Source: Actinobacillus sp. (GTDB taxonomy: Bacteria > Pseudomonadota > Gammaproteobacteria > Enterobacterales > Pasteurellaceae). From it: a stretch of DNA of 64,000 bases. The stretch lies in the NCBI GenBank assembly GCA_020026055.1, contig JAHHRA010000002.1:1-64000 (forward strand). Direction: 5' to 3'. This document shows positions 55,897 through 63,846 of the stretch, piece after piece. The position numbers were made by a program, and so were the translations under genes. How positions within the stretch are numbered: position 1 is the stretch's first letter; each line of letters starts with the position of its first letter. A model generated the notes under the pieces. The model had not been told where the DNA came from, made no database searches, and was given only the letters and a program-made list of their open reading frames with translations.

Positions 55897-55946
55897 CTTA
55901 AAACCCTTCCGAAGATTGGAAAAATTTTCCGAAAATTGGAGTTTAA
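55897..55946. repeat. Dispersed palindromic repeat, variant arm type
   Basis: CTTAAAACCCTTCCGAAGAT, core TGGAAAAATTTTCCGA, right arm AAATTGGAGTTTAAG. Outer arms are CTTAAA.CC / GGAGTTTAAG in place of CACGCC / GGCGTG. It overlaps the stop codon of the KAP gene and ends the island on the parC side. Confidence 0.75.
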
Positions 55947-57934
55947 GTTTGGCTTTGAGCTTGTTCTATTAGTTCAATTAGTTTTTTTACTCTTGGTTCA
56001 ACATCTCTATACCAATCTTTATCAGTATCAGTTTTAATAAACTCTTTTAAAATCGGAAGAATATCACTAAAGTTACTAGCACGTAGATTTATATTAGAGA
56101 AATTTTCTACTAGTAAATCTATAAAAGTGTTTTCCCTACATTCACTAAAAGATTGATTCAAATAATCGGTAGATTTAAATTGTTCAACAATAATTTTTAT
56201 ACAATCTGAATTTTGAAAAAGTTTAGCAAATTCTTTAAATTCTTTGCGTACAAAAAATTGTTGATCTTGTTGGATTTTATTGCGGCATAAGAGTTTGGTG
56301 ATAGCGTCGAGGTATTTTTGTTTTACAGTTTGCTTCACAAACAATAATTGAGCATTTAATTGAAGATTACTCATATTTAAATCTTTTTTAATACAATATT
56401 CAAACAAAGCAAAATTACAGATATTCGGATTCTCAAGAGCATCATCATTATTTATAAGGTTACATAGCACTGAAAAATGATGCTTAATAGGTGTATCAAG
56501 ATATTCTAATTTATCAAACTCTTGAGGCTTAGGATACTGTTTTGTTTTTATTGCATTTATGAACCCCTGTTCATCTTTAGTTAGTTCAACCTGTGGTGAT
56601 AATAAAAAACCATATTTAGATAAATACGCATTTAATTGTTCATCTTTTTCTTTTAAAGTATCCTCTCCTCTTTGCATATATTTTCGAAAATCATCTGGGA
56701 ATAGATTTTTAATTCCAATCAATACAAATAATGCCTCATTACCAACATTACTAATCTTCTGTTTATAGATGTAATATTCATTAAGAATATTGTTTACCAC
56801 TCTCATATTTTTAGTATATTCTGAGATTTTTTCGATATATTTAATACGAATACCATCAATTATTTCATAAATACGATATTTATCATCTGTACGTTTATTA
56901 GCATAATGGTGATGGGGAACGTACTCTATATTAGCTTTATTTTCTTTTAAAATTTTTACAAAATGCTCCTTCGCATTAAACCTATCCGCAATTGGAACAA
57001 CTGGAATAATCACATCAAAAAATTTAGTCCGACTTTCGCAAGGATCTTTTGCTTTAGTAAACACTCCATCATTAACCATATAAACAAACTTAATAATTCT
57101 GTTTTGATTTGTGCTTTTAAAACGATTATTTAAAATAAAATTAATTTCTTGGAGTTTGGTGAAGATGTTTAAACCAATACCTTTAAAACGATCTAAATCT
57201 TCAATGACAATAATTTCCGCTTTTGATTTTTCGATTAAATAAACAATTTCTCGCAATTCTAAATCGAAAATAGTTTCGGAAGTTTCTTTGTTTAATTCAA
57301 AATAAGGAGTTTTGATGTTGGTTAATTTAGTTAATTTTGATGGATTGTTCTTTAAATAATAATAAACCCAACAACTCACAAGAGCTAAAATCAAAAAATA
57401 AACGATTTCAAAACATATATTTGAAGTATGTCTATATAACAATAATAAAAAAGGTAAAGTACATATTACCTTTATCAAATTTACATTAAATTGAATATTA
57501 TCCTGTTTAAATCGGAACTTACTTTCAGGGATTTGATTAGGATCAATTTGCGAAACTATTTGATTAATAATCTGCCGCTCAAGTCGGTTTTCAATAGTTC
57601 TTTTATCTACTTCATCATCCACAACATAATTAGCTAAACTTACCTTAATGATTTTCTTGTCAAAATCAGCATCTTTTTTGTTGTCTTCTCTTGTTTGAAC
57701 ATGATTTACATAATGCTTCCACAAACTAGACTTCCCACAGCCATATTCCCCTGTGATGCCAATATTTTTAAACTTTTCTTTATCATCAATCAAAACCTGA
57801 TCAAGAAACCCAAAATAATCCTTATAATTTTCTTTATCCGCATCACCAGCACTTAGGGATAGAGGGAGTAATTCAATTTCTGCTCGTGTTGTAGTTTCTT
57901 CTTGTTTTTGATCTTGCTTGTTGTTGTCTGTCAT
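55943..57934 (-). CDS. KAP/YobI-type membrane-anchored P-loop NTPase
   Basis: 663-residue NTPase. Walker A GEYGCGKSS is at 62-70, two hydrophobic segments lie near 151-167 and 173-195, and Walker B AEIIVIEDLDRF is at 239-250. Paired membrane segments between Walker A and B are the defining layout of KAP NTPases, and the N-terminus (YKDYFGFLDQVLIDDKEKFK) resembles the YobI branch. The rest is helical and AT-rich, without a domain I recognise. KAP proteins often sit in defence islands; its place next to a restriction-modification pair suggests a linked or stacked defence role, which is inference. It is 183 nt downstream of the restriction gene, across a cluster of hairpins. Confidence 0.8.
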   Translation of the reverse strand: MTDNNKQDQKQEETTTRAEIELLPLSLSAGDADKENYKDYFGFLDQVLIDDKEKFKNIGITGEYGCGKSSLWKHYVNHVQTREDNKKDADFDKKIIKVSLANYVVDDEVDKRTIENRLERQIINQIVSQIDPNQIPESKFRFKQDNIQFNVNLIKVICTLPFLLLLYRHTSNICFEIVYFLILALVSCWVYYYLKNNPSKLTKLTNIKTPYFELNKETSETIFDLELREIVYLIEKSKAEIIVIEDLDRFKGIGLNIFTKLQEINFILNNRFKSTNQNRIIKFVYMVNDGVFTKAKDPCESRTKFFDVIIPVVPIADRFNAKEHFVKILKENKANIEYVPHHHYANKRTDDKYRIYEIIDGIRIKYIEKISEYTKNMRVVNNILNEYYIYKQKISNVGNEALFVLIGIKNLFPDDFRKYMQRGEDTLKEKDEQLNAYLSKYGFLLSPQVELTKDEQGFINAIKTKQYPKPQEFDKLEYLDTPIKHHFSVLCNLINNDDALENPNICNFALFEYCIKKDLNMSNLQLNAQLLFVKQTVKQKYLDAITKLLCRNKIQQDQQFFVRKEFKEFAKLFQNSDCIKIIVEQFKSTDYLNQSFSECRENTFIDLLVENFSNINLRASNFSDILPILKEFIKTDTDKDWYRDVEPRVKKLIELIEQAQSQT

Positions 57935-58002
57935 AACTTAATACTCATTTATCAAATTTCAGGCTTAAAAACCTAGCTTAAAAGATCCAAAACCCCTCCG
58001 AC

Positions 58003-58074
58003 AAAAAGCCAAAGGCTTTTTGAACGTCGCTTGCGACGGGGCTTTAGCCCGAACAAAACGCCCAAGCGTTTTGT
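58003..58074. other. Cluster of three to four GC-containing hairpins
   Basis: In 72 nt: AAAAAGCC/GGCTTTTT (58003-58021, 3-nt loop), CGTCGC/GCGACG (58025-58038), GGGC/GCCC (58039-58050) and ACAAAACGC/GCGTTTTGT (58053-58074, loop CCAA). The first and last have terminator-like flanks in either direction. It separates the restriction gene from the KAP gene and is GC-richer than both. Confidence 0.7.
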
Positions 58075-58083
58075 GAGTAATAT

Positions 58084-58110
58084 TGAAAAATTTTCCGAAA
58101 ATCGGAGTTT
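58084..58110. repeat. Dispersed palindromic repeat, partial, variant arm type
   Basis: TGAAAAATTTTCCGAAAATC then GGAGTTTGG: core and right arm of the GGAGTTT variant, just downstream of the restriction gene. The left arm is replaced by the hairpin cluster. Confidence 0.65.
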
Positions 58111-58117
58111 GGTTGGG

Positions 58118-58867
58118 TTACTGATCATCAAACAATTCCGCTGGGTTGAGTTTAAATTGTAGCATTTTGGCAGTTTCACGTCCGCCGTCGCCACCTTTGC
58201 GTTGCATGGTTACTTTGCCAATTAGCAGTGAACCTTTGGGGCTGATAGTTACTTCGCCTGTGGCATAATGTTGTAAAACTTGGTTGATATTCTTTAAAAC
58301 CCAACGTGCATATTGTGGTGTCTTTTGGGCGACTAGTACCCATTCTGCGGCAAATTCACCACGACCTTTAATAATATCGCTTAAAATTAACAGTTTATTA
58401 GTTTGAAAATAATTTAAAATAATGTGTTGTTGGTGTGGAGAAAATTCATCAATAAACATACGTTTATTATTCCGACTTGGGGCATTGGGTGCTAATTCTC
58501 CTGTGAATAGTTGCAGTAAGTTTTTAACTTCATCATTAAATCCCCAAAGTTCTTGATATTTACTAATCCAACGTTTATCAATTTGATTAAAACCTTTCGG
58601 ATTACTGACTAATTTAACTTGAATATTTTGAATATCTATAGCATCTTTATATTGCACTAATATTTGTAAATTAATATCAGCTTTATGTCCGTGGAGAATA
58701 ACTGCTTTTACATTTTCGATCAATTCTATTTTGTAACCCATAATTACAAGCCATTTTTGTGCTTCAATATCATCTTGATAATTTTCAAAACGTTGAGCTA
58801 TCTCTTTTTCATTGGCAAAACCATTTTTTGCAGTTTGTGAACCTAGTCTGATTAAATTAATTCCCAT
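58118..58867 (-). CDS. Type II restriction endonuclease, HinP1I-like (predicted GCGC)
   Basis: 249-residue PD-(D/E)xK nuclease resembling R.HinP1I (247 residues, cuts G^CGC) along its length as I remember it. Shared blocks include VQYKDAIDIQNIQVKLVSN, then KGFNQIDK, RGEFAAEWVLVAQK, INQVLQHYATG, QRKGGDGGRETA and the end LNPAELFDDQ. The catalytic residues reported for HinP1I (D62, Q81, K83) align as D64 (KADIN), Q83 and K85 (QVK) with a constant +2 offset. The Gln in place of the usual acidic residue is characteristic. Seven nt after the methyltransferase, so cotranscribed. No frameshift is seen. Confidence 0.9.
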   Translation of the reverse strand: MGINLIRLGSQTAKNGFANEKEIAQRFENYQDDIEAQKWLVIMGYKIELIENVKAVILHGHKADINLQILVQYKDAIDIQNIQVKLVSNPKGFNQIDKRWISKYQELWGFNDEVKNLLQLFTGELAPNAPSRNNKRMFIDEFSPHQQHIILNYFQTNKLLILSDIIKGRGEFAAEWVLVAQKTPQYARWVLKNINQVLQHYATGEVTISPKGSLLIGKVTMQRKGGDGGRETAKMLQFKLNPAELFDDQ

Positions 58868-58874
58868 TTTTTGC

Positions 58875-59828
58875 TCAAATACTAATTAATAATTGTTCGG
58901 CAAGTTTGGTGATGACGTTGACAGTCATTGCATTACCTGCTTGAGATAATATTTTGCTATTAGGTAAATTATGAATGATGACTTTATTAGCAATTTCTTC
59001 TGGAAATCCCTGTAATAATAGGGCTTCATAGCCACTAAGCTTCCAAAGTTTTCCTGATTTACTGTACAAAATTCCGTGTCTACCTGTGCGTAAAGTTGGG
59101 ATTTTTTGTGAGTAAAGGCGTAAATCAGATTGTCGCCAATCAATAATTAAATAATCGTCCTTAACTAGCTCGGTTAAACTATATTTACCTTGGTTATATT
59201 TATTATTTAAATATTTATGAAAAGTGTCATTTGGATTAAATAATTGCTCTGGTTGTGGATTTAAAATTTGGTTAATTCCGATACATTCCACGGGCTTAGG
59301 GAAACAATATTCTTTATGTGGAATATCTTTTCTAATTCCAACAAAATATACCCGCTCACGCATTTGTGGAACACCATAATTTTGGCTATCTAAAACTTGA
59401 TAAACCACATCATAATTTAACTCATTCAGGATTTTTAAAATTTCTTTTAAAGTTTCACCATTATGATGATTAATTAAACCTTTTACATTTTCCAAAATAA
59501 AAAACGGAATATTTTTTATTTTTAAAATTTCACTTAAATAATAAATAATTTGCCCACGTTCATCTTTAAAGCCTTGACGTTTACCAACAATCGAAAAAGC
59601 CTGACAAGGAAAACCTGCTAATAATAAATCAAAATCAGGCAGACTTTCTGCTTTAATTTTTGTAAGATCGCCTAAGTTATTATGATCATCAAAGAACAGT
59701 TGATAAGTTGTGGCAGGATTGGGATCGTTCTCACTATGGGCAAGACAATCAAACCCAAGCCTCTCCAAACCCAAACGCCCTCCACCAATGCCTGCACAAA
59801 AATCAATAAAACGTAATTTGGTATTCAT
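58875..59828 (-). CDS. DNA (cytosine-5-)-methyltransferase, predicted GCGC-specific
   Basis: 317-residue C5 methyltransferase that protects sites from the adjacent nuclease. Motif I FIDFCAGIGGGRLGLE, motif IV AGFPCQAFSIVGKRQGF with the catalytic Cys, motif VI ENVKGL, motif VIII QMRERVYFVG, motif X QAGNAMTVNV are all present in order. It resembles M.HhaI (GCGC) in these blocks; the specificity prediction rests mainly on its HinP1I-like partner. First gene of the island; transcription may begin in the 87-nt gap before it or run on from parE. Confidence 0.93.
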   Translation of the reverse strand: MNTKLRFIDFCAGIGGGRLGLERLGFDCLAHSENDPNPATTYQLFFDDHNNLGDLTKIKAESLPDFDLLLAGFPCQAFSIVGKRQGFKDERGQIIYYLSEILKIKNIPFFILENVKGLINHHNGETLKEILKILNELNYDVVYQVLDSQNYGVPQMRERVYFVGIRKDIPHKEYCFPKPVECIGINQILNPQPEQLFNPNDTFHKYLNNKYNQGKYSLTELVKDDYLIIDWRQSDLRLYSQKIPTLRTGRHGILYSKSGKLWKLSGYEALLLQGFPEEIANKVIIHNLPNSKILSQAGNAMTVNVITKLAEQLLISI

Positions 59829-59869
59829 TTGACTTGCTCTTTAAATTTTATTCCTAAATCTTTGTAAGT

Positions 59870-59913
59870 TACGCCCTTAATTTCGGAAAACTTTTCCGAT
59901 TTTTGAGGCGTGA
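59870..59913. repeat. Dispersed palindromic repeat, full copy
   Basis: TACGCCCTTAATTTC, core GGAAAACTTTTCC, right arm GATTTTTGAGGCGTGA. It sits two bases from the parE stop and marks the parE side of the island. Confidence 0.88.
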
Positions 59914-59915
59914 TT

Positions 59916-61820
59916 TTACCCAAGCTCCGCATTATCCCCTTTTTCTTGAAGCCATTTTTTACGGTCTTCAGCTCGTTTTTTGGCAAGGAGCATATCCATC
60001 ATTTCAAAGGTTTCATTATTTTCTTGTTCTTCTTGCTCAAAAGTTAATTGTACAAGACGGCGGGTGTTGGGATCCATTGTGGTTTCACGTAGTTGGCTAG
60101 GGTTCATTTCACCTAAGCCTTTGAAGCGTTGGACATTGAGTTTGCCTTTTTTATTTTTAAGGCGTGCGAGGATTGCTTCTTTTTCATTTTCATCAAGGGC
60201 GTAGTGGACGTCGTTGCCGATATCAATACGATAAAGTGGTGGCATGGCGACATAGACATGCCCTGCTGCCACGAGCTTTGGGAAGTGTCGGAGGAATAAG
60301 GCACAAAGGAGAGTAGCAATGTGTAAGCCGTCGGAGTCAGCATCGGCGAGAATACAAACTTTACCGTAACGCAATTGGCTTAAGTCGTCACTATCAGGAT
60401 CGATGCCGAGGGCAACGGCGATGTCGTGGACTTCGTTAGAGGCAAGTACTTGGTCGGCAGAGACTTCCCATGTATTTAAAATTTTGCCACGTAATGGCAA
60501 GATGGCTTGATAATCGCGATTGCGAGCTTGTTTAGCACTACCGCCTGCGGAGTCACCTTCGACTAAGAAAAGTTCGGTTTTGCTTAAATCTTGCTGGGTG
60601 CAGTCGGCTAATTTGCCGGGCAGAGCGGGACCCGAAACGATTTTTTTACGCACTACTTTTTTAGCGGCTTTAAGGCGTTTTTCAGCGGAGGAGATTGCCA
60701 TTTTGGCGATGAGCTCTGCTTCTTGGATGTGTTGGTTGAGCCAAAGACTAAAGGTGTCTTTGATGATGCCTGAGACGAAAACTGCACTTTGGCGAGATGA
60801 GAGGCGTTCCTTGGTTTGCCCTGCAAATTGTGGCTCTTGCATCTTGAGCGAAAGGACGTACGCACAACGATCCCAAATGTCATCGGCAGTAAGTTTAACG
60901 TTCTTTGGTAGGAGATTGCGGTGTTCGCAAAATTCTCGTATTGCATCTAAAAGCCCTTGGCGTAAACCGTTAACGTGAGTACCGCCTTGTGCTGTAGGAA
61001 TGAGATTAACGTAACTTTCGGCGAGCAATTCCCCTCCTGATGGCAACCAACAAAGTGCCCAACTCACGGCATCGGTTTTGGCGTTAAAATCGCCAACAAA
61101 AGGAGATGTTGGTAAAGTTTCTTCGCCATTTACAGCTTCACTTAAATAAGCAGCAAGTCCATCTTCATAATACCAATGGTCTTCAGTGTTGTTGATTTTA
61201 TCGATGAAAATGATCTCCAAGCCTGAACAAAGTACAGCTTTAGCTCGTAATAAATGACGTAGTTGCGAGACAGAAAATGTGGGATTATCAAAATATTTGG
61301 GATTCGGTTTAAAATGGACTTTAGTACCTGTAGTTCGCATACTACAAGTGCCGATAACTTCTAATTCTTTAATTTTATGCCCATTTTCGAAAGCGATATG
61401 ATGCAGCTCACCTTTGCGTTTCACTTCTACGTCTACGCGATCAGAAAGTGCATTTACAACGGAAATCCCTACACCATGCAACCCCCCAGAAATTTGATAA
61501 TTTTGTTGATTAAATTTCCCGCCTGCGTGCAGTTTGGTGAGAATTAACTCCACACCTGAAATTCTTTCTACAGGGTGAATATCCACGGGCATTCCTCGTC
61601 CGTTATCTATCACTTCTAGCGATTGATCAGGATGTAAAATAACTTCTATCTTTGTACAAAATCCTGCTAATGCTTCGTCGACACTGTTATCAATAACTTC
61701 TTGGGCAAGATGATTTGGGCGGTGAGTATTGGTGTACATTCCTGGGCGAAGTTGCACAGGTTCAAGATCTTTTAAAACTGTAATTTCGTGGGCGGAATAT
61801 TGCTTGTTCATTGCATTCAT
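59916..61820 (-). CDS. parE: DNA topoisomerase IV subunit B
   Basis: ATPase subunit of topoisomerase IV, 634 residues. GHKL ATPase site EVIDNSVDEALAG and DNGRGMPV, transducer domain, TOPRIM site LVEGDSAGGSAKQARN and DADSDG. An ATG six bases (two codons) downstream is also possible. The 3' half (about 60,060-61,080) samples at 45-57% GC, the 5' half about 33-40%, mirroring the split seen in parC. Confidence 0.97.
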   Translation of the reverse strand: MNAMNKQYSAHEITVLKDLEPVQLRPGMYTNTHRPNHLAQEVIDNSVDEALAGFCTKIEVILHPDQSLEVIDNGRGMPVDIHPVERISGVELILTKLHAGGKFNQQNYQISGGLHGVGISVVNALSDRVDVEVKRKGELHHIAFENGHKIKELEVIGTCSMRTTGTKVHFKPNPKYFDNPTFSVSQLRHLLRAKAVLCSGLEIIFIDKINNTEDHWYYEDGLAAYLSEAVNGEETLPTSPFVGDFNAKTDAVSWALCWLPSGGELLAESYVNLIPTAQGGTHVNGLRQGLLDAIREFCEHRNLLPKNVKLTADDIWDRCAYVLSLKMQEPQFAGQTKERLSSRQSAVFVSGIIKDTFSLWLNQHIQEAELIAKMAISSAEKRLKAAKKVVRKKIVSGPALPGKLADCTQQDLSKTELFLVEGDSAGGSAKQARNRDYQAILPLRGKILNTWEVSADQVLASNEVHDIAVALGIDPDSDDLSQLRYGKVCILADADSDGLHIATLLCALFLRHFPKLVAAGHVYVAMPPLYRIDIGNDVHYALDENEKEAILARLKNKKGKLNVQRFKGLGEMNPSQLRETTMDPNTRRLVQLTFEQEEQENNETFEMMDMLLAKKRAEDRKKWLQEKGDNAELG

Positions 61821-61929
61821 TCTTATTTTAAGGCAAAAAATTGCCGTAATTTTAGCATAATTTTTATAAAGACTATTAGAAAGGCGTGGCGGTTGAGCAT
61901 CTTTTTTTATTTCGTTTTTTTTTGCTCAT

Positions 61930-61973
61930 TACGCGTTGAAATTAGGAAAAATTTTTCTAATTTTGCGGCGTTA
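61930..61973. repeat. Dispersed palindromic repeat, full copy
   Basis: TACGCGTTGAAATTA, core GGAAAAATTTTTC, right arm TAATTTTGCGGCGTTA. It is fused to the gor terminator, between gor and parE. Confidence 0.8.
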
Positions 61974-61996
61974 AGAAACCCGCTAAGCGGGTTTCT
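61974..61996 (-). terminator. Terminator after gor
   Basis: AGAAACCCGC / GCGGGTTTCT, perfect 10-bp stem with a 3-nt loop, 13 nt after the gor stop on the minus strand. The following T-tract is short. Confidence 0.75.
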
Positions 61997-62008
61997 AATG
62001 ATTTTAGC

Positions 62009-63370
62009 TTATCGCATTGTCACGAACTCTTCCGCTCCTGTTGGATGAATGGCGACGCAGTTGTCAAAATCAGCTTTAGTTGCCCCCATTTTGATGGCAA
62101 CAGCGAAACCTTGGAGCATTTCGTCGACACCAAAGCCGATGCCATGTAAGCCGACAATTTTTTCTTCTGTACCAACACAGACTAATTTCATTCGACAAGC
62201 TTGACGATATTCAGGGCTTGATATTGCTGTGTACATTGGTGTGAATTTGCTGGTGTAGACTTTAATGTTATCGATACCATATTTTTCTATCGCTTGTGTT
62301 TCAGTTAAGCCAACAGTACCAATTGGGGGGTGAGAAAAAACGACGCTCGGAACAAGACGATATTCCAAATGTTCGTTGGGTTTGTTGTTAAATAAACGTT
62401 CGGCTAAACGACGTCCTGCAGCGACAGCAACAGGTGTGAGTTCGATGCCGCCTTCAATGATATCGCCAACAGCATAAATGCCTGCAACATTAGTGTTTTG
62501 AAATTTATCAACTTTGATAAAACCTCGAGTATTCGTTTCTACGCCTGTAGCTTTAAGATTGATTCTATCAGTAGCGGGTTGACGTCCAACTGCCCAGATG
62601 AGACATTCACTCGTATGAACGTTGCCATTTTCGAAATAAATTTCGTAATGACCGTTTTGATTTTGTGTGACTTTTTGTGGAATGCTATGTGAGTGAATGT
62701 TAATGCCTTGGCGGGCGTATTCTTCGCAAAGAGTATCGACAATAAGTGGATCAAAGTGGCGGATTGGAGTGGCTTGGCGTACGAATAAATGAGTGTCAAC
62801 GCCGAAGCTGTTCATTACACCAGCAATTTCAACTGCGATATAGCCTGCACCGATGATAGCAACAGATTTAGGTAATTTTTCTAAGGCGAAAAAACCATCA
62901 GAATCAATGCCGAATTCTGCCCCTTGAATATTTGGGCGTGCAGGACGACCACCGACAGCAATAAGAATGTGATCAGCACTGATGATTTCGCCGTTGACTT
63001 CAACATGATGAGTATCAATAAATTTAGCACTGCCGTGAATGATGTCGACATTATTTTTCGCTAATATGTTTTGGTAAGATTGATGAATGCGGTCGATATA
63101 AGCTTGGCGGTTGGCGACGAGTGTTTTGAAATCGAAATGCTTAAGTTCCGCATTAAAGCCGTATGCTGGTGCGTATTGATGCAAGGCTTCAGCGATTTGT
63201 GCACCGTACCACATTACTTTTTTCGGTACACAACCAACGTTGACACAAGTTCCTCCTAAAGCTTTCGCTTCAATAATCGCACATTTTTTTCCATATTGTG
63301 CAGCACGGTTGATAGAAGCAATACCACCACTACCCCCACCAATCGCGAGATAATCATAATGTTTTGTCAT
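62009..63370 (-). CDS. gor: Glutathione-disulfide reductase
   Basis: FAD/NADPH enzyme keeping glutathione reduced. 453 residues with FAD site AIGGGSGGIAS, redox-active disulfide GGTCVNVGCVPKK, NADPH site IIGAGYIAVEIAG, and the C-terminal catalytic His-Glu in AIHPTGAEEFVTMR. AGGAG precedes the ATG. 13 nt after the DUF2489 gene on the same strand. Confidence 0.97.
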   Translation of the reverse strand: MTKHYDYLAIGGGSGGIASINRAAQYGKKCAIIEAKALGGTCVNVGCVPKKVMWYGAQIAEALHQYAPAYGFNAELKHFDFKTLVANRQAYIDRIHQSYQNILAKNNVDIIHGSAKFIDTHHVEVNGEIISADHILIAVGGRPARPNIQGAEFGIDSDGFFALEKLPKSVAIIGAGYIAVEIAGVMNSFGVDTHLFVRQATPIRHFDPLIVDTLCEEYARQGINIHSHSIPQKVTQNQNGHYEIYFENGNVHTSECLIWAVGRQPATDRINLKATGVETNTRGFIKVDKFQNTNVAGIYAVGDIIEGGIELTPVAVAAGRRLAERLFNNKPNEHLEYRLVPSVVFSHPPIGTVGLTETQAIEKYGIDNIKVYTSKFTPMYTAISSPEYRQACRMKLVCVGTEEKIVGLHGIGFGVDEMLQGFAVAIKMGATKADFDNCVAIHPTGAEEFVTMR

Positions 63371-63383
63371 TCGTTCTCCTTTT

Positions 63384-63836
63384 TTATCGTAAACTTTCTT
63401 TTATAGAATAAGCGTTGATTTGTTGGATTAATATAGGCAATTCCTGTTGAATTTGAGCTTGATAATCGTTTTCTGCTTTCTCTCGCGTTAAATCCAGTTT
63501 TGTCCGTTCTTGACGTTTTAATGTATTGCGAGCATTGTGAGTGGGCATGTCCATCACGATATCATACAAATTTTGCATTGCAGGATAATAGTGAAAATCT
63601 AACCCTAACGGTTGAAGAAGCATTTTGATTCGAATCACGCCTTCTGAAAAATTACACGTCCCTATTTGCATCGCTTTAGCAATCATCAAAATGCTTTCTT
63701 TTAAACGAGTAACACGCAATTGGCGTGCTTTTTGAAGACTTTGCTTTTGTTGTTTGATTTTTAATAATAAAGAGATCAAATAAGCAAGCATCAATAGAAT
63801 GATCACAAGGCTTAGCCCGAATAATGCCCATAACAT
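63384..63836 (-). CDS. DUF2489 family membrane-anchored protein
   Basis: 150-residue protein of unknown function with one N-terminal span (MLWALFGLSLVIILLMLAYL) and a cytoplasmic helical domain resembling DUF2489 of Pasteurellaceae. The start is set at 63836 with AGGA nine bases before; the longer frame from 63917 would run back through the end of the preceding gene. Ten nt after the yihI stop, so probably one operon yihI-DUF2489-gor. Confidence 0.75.
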   Translation of the reverse strand: MLWALFGLSLVIILLMLAYLISLLLKIKQQKQSLQKARQLRVTRLKESILMIAKAMQIGTCNFSEGVIRIKMLLQPLGLDFHYYPAMQNLYDIVMDMPTHNARNTLKRQERTKLDLTREKAENDYQAQIQQELPILIQQINAYSIKESLR

Positions 63837-63846
63837 TGTTATTTTC

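Noticed and set aside
58118..58194. Small minus-strand frame at 57973-58194 in the hairpin region
   Set aside because: It overlaps the 3' end of the restriction gene in another frame, runs through four hairpins, and has no ribosome site.
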